Shown piece by piece: positions 6,504 through 12,910 of a stretch of 19,664 bases of DNA; the stretch's first letter is position 1; each line of letters starts with the position of its first letter. The notes below the pieces were generated by a model. It was not told the origin of the DNA. It searched no databases and saw only the letters and a list, made by a program, of their open reading frames with translations. The stretch is from contig DASVRP010000003.1 in NCBI GenBank assembly GCA_036388555.1, positions 1 to 19,664 of the forward strand, read 5' to 3'. The stretch comes from UBA4665 sp036388555 (GTDB lineage: Bacteria > Patescibacteriota > Saccharimonadia > Saccharimonadales > UBA4665). The translations under genes and the position numbers were made by a program.

Positions 6504-6626
6504 ATGAATAAGCTTACTCCGAATCAGCATGATCAGCAGGGCTTCATCCCGCTGATGCTGTGCGTGCTTGGCGTAATCGCTTTTCTGATTTTCCTGGCGT
6601 ATTCACGGGTTGCCGGCGGCCAGTAA
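6504..6626 (+). CDS. Small single-pass membrane protein, 40 residues
   Basis: ATG at 6504 opens a 40-codon frame ending in TAA at 6624-6626. The product has a polar N-terminus (NKLTPNQHDQQG), a long hydrophobic helix (about residues 14-33, FIPLMLCVLGVIAFLIFLAY) and a short tail, SRVAGGQ. It is too short for ordinary gene finders but has a start and a full membrane segment. There is no Shine-Dalgarno; the -10-like GATACT nine bases before the ATG suggests a leaderless message. It lies between dnaJ and the DUF1704 peptidase gene. I recognise no family. The Gly-Phe at the helix start recalls a prepilin cleavage site, but the glutamate at +5 is missing. Confidence 0.5.
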   Translation: MNKLTPNQHDQQGFIPLMLCVLGVIAFLIFLAYSRVAGGQ

Positions 6627-6657
6627 GCTCCAAATCACAAACAAACTTTGACACATA

Positions 6658-6666
6658 TGATATAAT
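6658..6666 (+). promoter_or_regulatory. Extended -10 promoter of the DUF1704 gene
   Basis: TGATATAAT (TATAAT at 6661-6666) ends seven bases before the ATG at 6674, so transcription should start at or next to the start codon. A TTGACA at 6648-6653 is too close (7 bases) to serve as its -35. Confidence 0.7.
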
Positions 6667-6673
6667 ATGACAT

Positions 6674-8128
6674 ATGTTGAAGAATCCGGAACTAGTGCTT
6701 GATACATCATTTCCTCCATCGTTAGAGCACGTCGCACGCGGTTACAATGCTGCCGGTGTACTGCAGACATATGAGACATTTGATGTCACTGGCGACTCGC
6801 CTGAGATGCAGGAGGCCAGCAGGTTCCGTGATGAGCAAAAAAGCATGTTTATGTCTGGGGAAGTTCGTAATCCGATTTTGAATAATTGTCCCAACTTCAA
6901 TCTTGAACGCCACAAAAGACGTGTGCTTTATCAAGGTACACGCGCCCTTATGTATGTTCAAGAACTCCGCCGTACAGATGGGGGAATAGAGACGGATGAA
7001 TCACAATTAGTAGATGCTATGATAGCGAACCGCATCAATGAGCTGGGTTTTATAGAGGCCGCCGCCAGTATAGCTGACGGACAGCTCGCGGAGGACGAAC
7101 GCATTGCGATGGGGTCGGTTTTGAAAAAGTCTGCGAGAGACATTTATGGAATGCCAGACAGGGACCGCGCACTTACAGTCATAGGTGATCGGTTGGAGAG
7201 TGCAACGGCTATAGCAGCTGATGAAGTACATCCGGCACGTGAAATAGCGCAACAGCTTTTGAACCGATTTTCGGTCGGAGGATATAATAAAATAACAGCG
7301 AAAATGGATGCCAAATCTCTTGAAGCGTATCAGTCCTACATGCATAACATATGCAAACCTGCGATAAATTATGCGTTTCAGGAATTGGGAGAAAAAGATA
7401 CATATACCCCTGATGAAATGGTGGCTATATTTGACAGGTATCTCGATTTCCAGGGGTATGCAGCTGAGGGATGGCGAACTGAAAAAGTATCAAACCGGAC
7501 GATGTGTGCAACCAAACTCGAAGATCTTGTCGTAGAGATCGGTGATAAGCGTGCCGCAGCATCACGGTCATATGTACCTGTAGTAACCTCGCTTATACAT
7601 GAGGTGGAAATCCACGTTGGAAGGCAAGTGAAGGGTAAGAAAATAGGACAAGGTATTGCTGAATTTGGATTTGCAGGCTATGTGGCTTTTGAAGAGCCTT
7701 TCGCGGCGACGACCGCTGATGTATATAGCGGACAACCTAAATCGGCAGGAGAACCTTTCACCATTGGACTAGCACTGGCAGCCGGATATGACAGGCACGA
7801 AGAACGGGATTTCAGGGACTGTTTCGAAGATATATGGCGGTTGCAAATCGTCAAAAGCTATAAAGCAGATAAGCCCTTCGAAGCTCAGATGAATGCAGCC
7901 CGTAATGCAGCATATGCCAATCTGACACGGATATGGAGAGGAATGCCGACTGACATACCTGGCTGTGTGTTCCCGAAGGATCGGGTATACGACAATACTG
8001 ATGTTATAAGATACCTTAACAACGGGGGAGCACCGTTACTTGAACCTGACTTTATGCGGCTGCTCCAAGCCAAATATGACGCTTTTGATCCTGTCCAGGA
8101 CGCCTATATCCGCAGCCAGACTAACTGA
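6674..8128 (+). CDS. DUF1704 (MATCAP/QEGLA-type) putative metallo-carboxypeptidase
   Basis: A 484-residue protein that I place in the DUF1704 family, which includes bacterial QEGLA-motif proteins and the eukaryotic tubulin tyrosine carboxypeptidase MATCAP. The expected HExxxH zinc motif is present as H309, E310 and H314 in SLIHEVEIHVGR. About 25 residues later GFAGYVAFEEPFA corresponds to the family's G-LAGY...QEGLA block, with E341 as the probable third ligand. QEGLA itself has drifted to EEPFA, so the assignment rests on motif order and spacing. There is no signal peptide, so it is cytoplasmic. It converges with an ATP-grasp gene and their ends overlap by eight bases. In other bacteria DUF1704 genes are often near ATP-grasp ligases. 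The substrate is unknown; removal of C-terminal residues from a protein or peptide is inferred. Confidence 0.7.
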   Translation: MLKNPELVLDTSFPPSLEHVARGYNAAGVLQTYETFDVTGDSPEMQEASRFRDEQKSMFMSGEVRNPILNNCPNFNLERHKRRVLYQGTRALMYVQELRRTDGGIETDESQLVDAMIANRINELGFIEAAASIADGQLAEDERIAMGSVLKKSARDIYGMPDRDRALTVIGDRLESATAIAADEVHPAREIAQQLLNRFSVGGYNKITAKMDAKSLEAYQSYMHNICKPAINYAFQELGEKDTYTPDEMVAIFDRYLDFQGYAAEGWRTEKVSNRTMCATKLEDLVVEIGDKRAAASRSYVPVVTSLIHEVEIHVGRQVKGKKIGQGIAEFGFAGYVAFEEPFAATTADVYSGQPKSAGEPFTIGLALAAGYDRHEERDFRDCFEDIWRLQIVKSYKADKPFEAQMNAARNAAYANLTRIWRGMPTDIPGCVFPKDRVYDNTDVIRYLNNGGAPLLEPDFMRLLQAKYDAFDPVQDAYIRSQTN

Positions 8129-9344
8129 CCTCTATGCGGACCAGAGAGCTGACTGCCTTGCAGTCCGCATGGAATTGCACCGGATCATTGTGTGCGAGTA
8201 TGACCACAGCCGACGCTTTGTATCCCTTGCTGGCACGACCAACAGTCTGGCCGGATCGGGCTTTGATATCAAAGTAATGCAGGCTGGGTAATGACTCCAA
8301 TTTTTCCCGGGCAGTAACGCCTGCGAATGCCCCTTCTGTGTCAGGGAAGAGTTCGATCACGGCGATTGGCCTGGGCTGTGCCTGCACGATGTCCGGAACC
8401 TCACCGCGCGAGACAGCGAGCATTATGCTGTACATATCTACGCCGGATGCATGCGCGTACATCCGTGAACGGTATCCGCCGATACGGGCACCTATCTCAA
8501 TGATTTTTGGGCCGGTGGAGGTCAGCATAAGTTCGATATGCAACATCGTATTGGTAAGTCCCAGCGCAATCACGCCCTGTCGGGAAACCTCGAGTATCTC
8601 GGCTACGTCATTGTCTGAGCATGCACTTGGAAGTTGGCGGCTATAGATATAGTTCTCACCCTTGCCTGCATCATGGCCGGTGATGCAGTCGACGACCTGA
8701 CCGTAGAGGTGTGCCCGTCCACTCGCATCGGCAAATCCAGCTACTGTGTGCATACTGCCTTCCATGCATTCTTCTATCAACACTTGCGGCGGATACATCG
8801 TATATACTTTGTTATTAATGTCGTCCAGCGAGGAAATGATGGCGGCATAATTGGCCCGTAGCTCATCGAGCGTATCATTCATGGTGATAAAAAGACTTTT
8901 CATCAGGTTGGTAGGTTTCAGCATCACTGGGAACTGATGTGTCAGCATGAACCGTTCTATGTCCTGCCAGGAATTGACTAAGTTGAAATCCGGAGAAATG
9001 GTGGAGTTATACTCATTGAAGCGCTGGCGCATCAGCAATTTGTCGGTAGTTGCTGCAGCTGCCGACAGGCTAAGCCCAGGTACTCGGTACTGGTCGGCTA
9101 AAATTGCAGCAGGCAGTACATAGTTCTCATATCCAGCTGCCAGGATAGCAGAAATGTCTAAACGCGCGTCGCGTGCTGAAACACGTAATGATTCTGATGA
9201 AGAGAAATCGAGTGCAGCGATCGGGACATCAGAAGGTATCCTTACGGGAGGCATAAGCGCATTCGTAAGCAGCCCATAAGAAATATCCTCACGGTGCATA
9301 TAATCACGTATATCCTTGAACGCGTTGCCGACTATCCAGAGCAT
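8121..9344 (-). CDS. ATP-grasp ligase, L-amino-acid-ligase/carnosine-synthase-like
   Basis: ATP-grasp enzymes join a carboxylate to an amine through an acyl-phosphate. This 407-residue protein has the fold's markers: a Rossmann-like N-terminal third, TTDKLLMRQRFNE (about 99-111), a nucleotide-binding lysine (K143) in FPVMLKPTN, LIEECMEGSMHTV (about 189-201), and the metal-binding block HIELMLTSTGPKIIEIGARIGG with E271 and E283. The ending IGARIGGYRSRMYAHASGVD resembles dipeptide-forming L-amino acid ligases (BacD type) and carnosine synthase more than RimK. Gly-rich loop residues are poorly conserved (NLMKS), so activity is not certain. The start codon lies six bases after a TATAAC -10, so the message is probably leaderless. 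It is convergent with the DUF1704 gene and divergent from the RimB-fused ligase. Confidence 0.75.
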   Translation of the reverse strand: MLWIVGNAFKDIRDYMHREDISYGLLTNALMPPVRIPSDVPIAALDFSSSESLRVSARDARLDISAILAAGYENYVLPAAILADQYRVPGLSLSAAAATTDKLLMRQRFNEYNSTISPDFNLVNSWQDIERFMLTHQFPVMLKPTNLMKSLFITMNDTLDELRANYAAIISSLDDINNKVYTMYPPQVLIEECMEGSMHTVAGFADASGRAHLYGQVVDCITGHDAGKGENYIYSRQLPSACSDNDVAEILEVSRQGVIALGLTNTMLHIELMLTSTGPKIIEIGARIGGYRSRMYAHASGVDMYSIMLAVSRGEVPDIVQAQPRPIAVIELFPDTEGAFAGVTAREKLESLPSLHYFDIKARSGQTVGRASKGYKASAVVILAHNDPVQFHADCKAVSSLVRIEVS

Positions 9345-9350
9345 GCTCTA

Positions 9351-9356
9351 GTTATA
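9351..9356 (-). promoter_or_regulatory. -10 box of the minus-strand ATP-grasp gene
   Basis: TATAAC on the minus strand (GTTATA on plus), ending six bases before the start codon at 9344. The -35 is weak. This predicts a leaderless transcript. Confidence 0.5.
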
Positions 9357-9392
9357 TGCTAATTTGCATTGAAACAAAACTGCATATGACTA

Positions 9393-9421
9393 TTGAAGTT
9401 AGCTTCACAAAATGTTATAAT
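9393..9421 (+). promoter_or_regulatory. Distal promoter of the ligase-protease/rimK operon
   Basis: -35 TTGAAG (9393-9398), 17 bases, -10 TATAAT (9416-9421) preceded by TGT. It gives a leader of about 79 bases that contains the perfect palindrome GGTTGCAACC (9444-9453). Confidence 0.7.
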
Positions 9422-9492
9422 CTGATATTATCCACCGGCTTGGGGTTGCAACCGTGCAGCAGATACTTCTACTGCGTAAGCTCGTAATTAGA

Positions 9493-9498
9493 TATACT
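9493..9498 (+). promoter_or_regulatory. Proximal -10 box of the ligase-protease gene
   Basis: TATACT ending eight bases before the ATG at 9507. No good -35 is present. If used it gives a message with almost no leader, as an alternative to the distal promoter. Confidence 0.45.
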
Positions 9499-9506
9499 GA
9501 GACAAC

Positions 9507-10934
9507 ATGATCCAAAACCCATTAGTCGATTATCCTACTATCATATCGCTCCAGAAAGAAATGGCACGGCTCGGCTATACTCATGAACCTGTGACGATCG
9601 AGGACCGCTCTTATAGCAGATTCACAGCTCCCAATAGGCAGGAATGGTTTACATCCGATGCCAATATTTACTACCCCTTCATGACAAATACAGCCAGATT
9701 AATCGCAAATCACAAGCACCTTTCATATGAACTTGCTGAAAAATCCGGAGTAGTCATACCGTTTACGCACCTGATACAGTCAGGCAAGATCACATCATCT
9801 ACTTGTAAGAAGCTTCTGGCGCATGCCCCTCTCGTCGTAAAGCCGAACAACTCAACCCTTGCCCGTGGAGTGACGCTCAATATTGAAAGTGAAGAAGCAC
9901 TGAGGGCTGCCATCGACGATGCCAAAGTCTTTTCCGAGGATGTGCTTTGCCAGGCCCAGATCGGCGGCGAAGAGATCCGGATACTGGTAGTCGACGGCAA
10001 AGCAGTTGTCACATTACTACGGCGCAGCCCGGCAGTCACAGGAGATGGAAAGCAGACCCTCAAGCAACTGATCGCCGATGAGAACCGTAAACGTAAGAAA
10101 TTGAAATTCAGGCGAGGTGGATACCCGCAGCTTGATGTCTCGATAATCTCAGTCGATGAAAAGGCTTTGGCAAGTATCCCTGGTGCAGGGAAGGTCATCG
10201 TACTTAGGCATACGGCCATGATCCGCTACGGGGCTTCTGTCTATAACATAACTAGGGAGATACATCCGTCGTACCTGCGCAAAGCGGAGAAGCTTGCTGA
10301 TGCACTCGGCCGTGGACTCGTCGCAGTAGATCTGTTCGTCAGCGAATACAAAGCGCCAGCTACGGAACAGAATTATGCATTCATCGAATTCAATATGTCT
10401 CCTATCCTCGGACTTTGCTACTGCTGTCGCGATTCAGAGAGATACGATATTATTCGTGATGTTTCGACTCTCATCGACCGGCACCTCGCATCGGCTTACA
10501 GACGAGATAACACACTCGGTTGTTTCGAAGTCGTTAGCTTGCCGGAACTAGGTATAGAACAGCTCGCCAAGATTGATACAGGCGCGTATTCAGGCGCGCT
10601 GCATTGTACTGATATCAAGGTAGTCCGTCGGGGTCTGGCCCGCAGACAGGTCTTGAAATTCGTCCCATTTGGGGACCAGGCACTCGCGACGGAGACTGAT
10701 CAATTTTTAAAGCGGTATGTCCGAAGTGCAAGCGGTCACCGGACTGTCAGATATGTCGTCCAGACCACCATAACGATCCGGAATAAGACGTACCCGATCA
10801 GTATAGGACTGGCTGACCGCTCGGATCTGAAGACGCCTGTGCTCATCGGTAGACGATTCCTGCGTGAAAACGACTTACTCGTTGATGTCCGGCTGAACCA
10901 GGAACAAGACGACGAAAGGGAGACATTACAATGA
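9507..10934 (+). CDS. Fusion: ATP-grasp ligase plus RimB retropepsin-like protease domain
   Basis: A 475-residue two-domain protein. Residues about 60-325 are an ATP-grasp ligase like the C-terminal part of GshF or cyanophycin synthetase: VVKPNN with K112, RRSPAVTGDGKQTLKQLI (about 172-189), and AFIEFNMSP with E294 and N296 as metal ligands. Residues about 339-470 match the RimB / ATP-dependent zinc protease-like family: KIDTGAYSGALHC with the catalytic-type D357, VRYVVQTTITIRNKTYPISIGLADR, and PVLIGRRFLRENDLLVDV. In Pseudomonas RimB regulates the RimK glutamate ligase; here the domain is fused to a ligase and followed at once by rimK (ATGA overlap at 10931-10934). The first 60 residues are unassigned. 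The substrate is unknown. Confidence 0.85.
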   Translation: MIQNPLVDYPTIISLQKEMARLGYTHEPVTIEDRSYSRFTAPNRQEWFTSDANIYYPFMTNTARLIANHKHLSYELAEKSGVVIPFTHLIQSGKITSSTCKKLLAHAPLVVKPNNSTLARGVTLNIESEEALRAAIDDAKVFSEDVLCQAQIGGEEIRILVVDGKAVVTLLRRSPAVTGDGKQTLKQLIADENRKRKKLKFRRGGYPQLDVSIISVDEKALASIPGAGKVIVLRHTAMIRYGASVYNITREIHPSYLRKAEKLADALGRGLVAVDLFVSEYKAPATEQNYAFIEFNMSPILGLCYCCRDSERYDIIRDVSTLIDRHLASAYRRDNTLGCFEVVSLPELGIEQLAKIDTGAYSGALHCTDIKVVRRGLARRQVLKFVPFGDQALATETDQFLKRYVRSASGHRTVRYVVQTTITIRNKTYPISIGLADRSDLKTPVLIGRRFLRENDLLVDVRLNQEQDDERETLQ

Positions 10935-11836
10935 GAATAGCCATACTATCCAAAGGGTCGCTCAACTACACGACCAAGCGGCTACGCGAAGTCGCTGAGG
11001 CGCGTGGCCACGAAGTCGTCGTCGTCAACTACGCGAAGTGCTACATCACGATGGAGCGCGGTAATCCCGTCATCTACTACAATGGTAAGGTCGTTAATAA
11101 GTTCGATGCCATCATCCCGCGCATCGCCCAGAGCTATACCGAATACGGTACGGCCGTCGTCCGGCAGTTCGAGATGCAGGGCGCCTTCACGACCGCCAGT
11201 TCGATCGCTATCAACCGCTCACGCGACAAGCTGCGCTCGTACCAGATCATGGCCCGGCAGGACGTCGGCATCCCGAAGACTGTTTTTGCCCGGGAGACGG
11301 CCAACCTTGACGAGATCGTCGAGCTGGCCGGCGGCGCACCGCTGATCATCAAGGTCGCCCGCGGCACCCACGGCAACGGGGTAGTGCTGGCCGAGACCCG
11401 CAAGGCTGCCATCGCCGTCATGCAGGCCTTCTATGTCGAAGGTGTCAACTTCATGGTGCAGCAGTTCGTGGCAGAATCTGCCGGTACCGACATCAGGGCA
11501 CTCGTCGTCGGCGGCCGGGTAGTCGCAAGCATCGAGCGCCAGAGCCTGGATGATGATTTCCGTTCCAACACCCACCAGGGTGGCGTCGGCAAGGCCGTCA
11601 AGCTGACCATCGAGGAAGAAAAGATGGCTATTAAAGCAGCCAAGGCCATGGGCCTGCCGGTCTGCGGCGTCGACATGATGCGCTCCAGCGACGGGCCGAA
11701 AGTACTTGAGGTAAATTCGTCAGCTAGTATAATGACACCAGAGAAAGTAACCGGCCGCGATGTCGCGACCCGGATCATCGAATACATTGAACGAAACGCC
11801 AAGAGCAAACCCAAGAAAGACAAAGTCGGCGCTTAA
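10931..11836 (+). CDS. rimK: RimK-family alpha-L-glutamate ligase (ATP-grasp)
   Basis: RimK uses ATP to add glutamate residues to the C-terminus of ribosomal protein S6; relatives modify other proteins or make polyglutamate-type tails. The 301-residue length matches E. coli RimK. Visible family features are MRIAILSKGSLNYTTKRL, AINRSRDKLRSYQ, IIKVARGTHGNGVVLAE, QQFVAESAGTDIRALVVGGRVVASIER, DFRSNTHQGG, and the metal-binding GVDMMRSSDGPKVLEVNSSAS. The usual NASPG reads NSSAS. The basic tail KSKPKKDK is an extension. The ATG overlaps the stop of the fused ligase (ATGA), with AAAGGGAG eight bases upstream, so translation is coupled. The last 77 bases also encode the N-terminus of the DUF192 protein in another frame. 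Whether S6 is the target here is unknown. Confidence 0.88.
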   Translation: MRIAILSKGSLNYTTKRLREVAEARGHEVVVVNYAKCYITMERGNPVIYYNGKVVNKFDAIIPRIAQSYTEYGTAVVRQFEMQGAFTTASSIAINRSRDKLRSYQIMARQDVGIPKTVFARETANLDEIVELAGGAPLIIKVARGTHGNGVVLAETRKAAIAVMQAFYVEGVNFMVQQFVAESAGTDIRALVVGGRVVASIERQSLDDDFRSNTHQGGVGKAVKLTIEEEKMAIKAAKAMGLPVCGVDMMRSSDGPKVLEVNSSASIMTPEKVTGRDVATRIIEYIERNAKSKPKKDKVGA

Positions 11837-12260
11837 GCGACCCCTACTGATAGCGCTGCTGCTCGTATTAGCAGTCGCGGCGATCCTGGCCGGACGGACG
11901 GACACAACCGATACATCTGACACTATCACACTCGGAGATACTTTATATCGTATCGAGACTGCCTCGACGCCGGAAGCCCAGGTGAAGGGTCTGAGCGGCC
12001 GCAGCGGATTAGCGGCAGGCACCGGCATGCTGTTCTCCTATGAGGACAGCTCCGAGCATTGCATGTGGATGAAGGATATGAAGTTCAACATTGATATCGT
12101 ATGGTTCGATGACAGCCAGCGCATCACCAGTATCGTACCCGACCTGCCACCCGACACCTATCCGCAGTCGTATTGTGCCAGGGGCAAGACCGTACTCGAG
12201 CTGCCAGCCGGCACGGCCGCTAAGCATGGGCTGCGCGTCGGCCAGATCATCAAGTTCTAG
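11760..12260 (+). CDS. DUF192 protein with an N-terminal membrane anchor
   Basis: A 166-residue protein with a basic, disordered N-terminus, one membrane helix (about 28-45, PLLIALLLVLAVAAILAG) and a DUF192 domain from about 57 to the end. Typical DUF192 blocks are VKGLSGRSGLAAGTGMLF, the CMWMKDMKFNIDIVWFD core and LELPAGTAAKHGLRVGQIIKF. The domain should lie outside the membrane; its biochemical role is unknown. The ATG at 11760 lies 77 bases inside rimK. The next possible start is TTG at 11787, which still overlaps by 50 bases, and both the basic stretch and the helix lie downstream of either. The tight overlap makes it part of the rimK operon. Confidence 0.88.
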   Translation: MSRPGSSNTLNETPRANPRKTKSALKRPLLIALLLVLAVAAILAGRTDTTDTSDTITLGDTLYRIETASTPEAQVKGLSGRSGLAAGTGMLFSYEDSSEHCMWMKDMKFNIDIVWFDDSQRITSIVPDLPPDTYPQSYCARGKTVLELPAGTAAKHGLRVGQIIKF

Positions 12261-12287
12261 CCCGGCTGGCCCCGAACCGGCCCCGGG
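12261..12287 (+). other. GC-rich hairpin after the rimK-DUF192 operon
   Basis: CCCGG (12261-12265) pairs with CCGGG (12283-12287), and GGCC (12268-12271) with GGCC (12279-12282). It starts right after the DUF192 stop. No T-run follows, so it may protect the 3' end or be a weak terminator. Confidence 0.35.
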
Positions 12288-12301
12288 CGGAACTCCGCTT
12301 A

Positions 12302-12310
12302 TGGTATAGT
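12302..12310 (+). promoter_or_regulatory. Extended -10 of the membrane-protein gene at 12319
   Basis: TGGTATAGT (TATAGT at 12305-12310) ends eight bases before the ATG. A leaderless or nearly leaderless message is expected. Confidence 0.6.
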
Positions 12311-12318
12311 TATCATTA

Positions 12319-12834
12319 ATGGACCCGACAATAATCCTTATCGCGTTGCTGGCCGCCCCCGTGCTCGTACTGATGCTACTACGCGTCAATGCGGCCCAGG
12401 TCTTCCTGAGTCTCTGCCTGGGCGCCGTCCTGGTTGAGTTCGTCGGGGCGGACGCGGCGATGATCGTATCCAGTACGTCGGCGCACACGCAGGGCATCCC
12501 GAGCAGCCAGTCGTCTGTCAACCTCATCCTGTTGCTGTTGCCGGTTGTACTGACGACCATCATCATGATCCGCTCGGTCAAGGGGCACGCCAAGCTGTCG
12601 TATAACTTCTTTCCAGCCGTGGGCGTCGGCACGCTGCTGGCTTTGCTGGCCGTACCACTGCTATCGATGGATCTGACCAGCAGTATCACATCGCTGCCGC
12701 TGTGGCGCGAGCTGGTAAATCTGCAGACGCTCATCATCAGCGTCAACACGCTGCTGGCACTGCTGTTCCTGTGGATGCAGCGGCCCAAGCATGCACCGGC
12801 CGAAGAGAAGTCCGGCAAGCACGGCCACCACTAG
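12319..12834 (+). CDS. Multi-pass membrane protein with a His-rich tail, unknown
   Basis: I do not recognise a family. The 171 residues contain about five hydrophobic segments: near 4-20, 26-48, 69-83, 96-114 and 132-151. They are joined by short loops, with an outer-looking Ser-rich loop (SSTSAHTQGIPSSQSS). The C-terminus is charged and ends in KHGHH, possibly metal-binding or simply cytoplasmic. The N-terminus MDPTIILIALLAAPVLVLMLL recalls colicin-V-production-like or small scaffold membrane proteins, but this is weak. It lies after the rimK-DUF192 operon with its own -10 and before the secreted subtilisin. The start is supported by the -10 spacing and the immediate hydrophobic helix. Confidence 0.75.
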   Translation: MDPTIILIALLAAPVLVLMLLRVNAAQVFLSLCLGAVLVEFVGADAAMIVSSTSAHTQGIPSSQSSVNLILLLLPVVLTTIIMIRSVKGHAKLSYNFFPAVGVGTLLALLAVPLLSMDLTSSITSLPLWRELVNLQTLIISVNTLLALLFLWMQRPKHAPAEEKSGKHGHH

Positions 12835-12874
12835 TCCCGGCCGCGCCGGCCACTTCCCGAAGTAGCATAAGCAG

Positions 12875-12883
12875 TGTTATACT
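12875..12883 (+). promoter_or_regulatory. Extended -10 promoter of the subtilisin gene
   Basis: TGTTATACT (TATACT at 12878-12883). The start site should be near 12890, giving a leader of about 21 bases made mostly of A and C and lacking a Shine-Dalgarno. Confidence 0.6.
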
Positions 12884-12910
12884 GTACGGGTACTCCAAAA
12901 ACAAAAAACA

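Noticed and set aside
6504..6626. Type IV prepilin-like signal in the 40-residue peptide (QG-F)
   Set aside because: The glutamate at +5 and a basic residue before the glycine are missing, and no pilus genes are nearby.
12009..12818. 269-codon minus-strand open frame
   Set aside because: It runs antisense across the DUF192 and membrane-protein genes, is Ser/Thr-rich without domains, and has no start signals.
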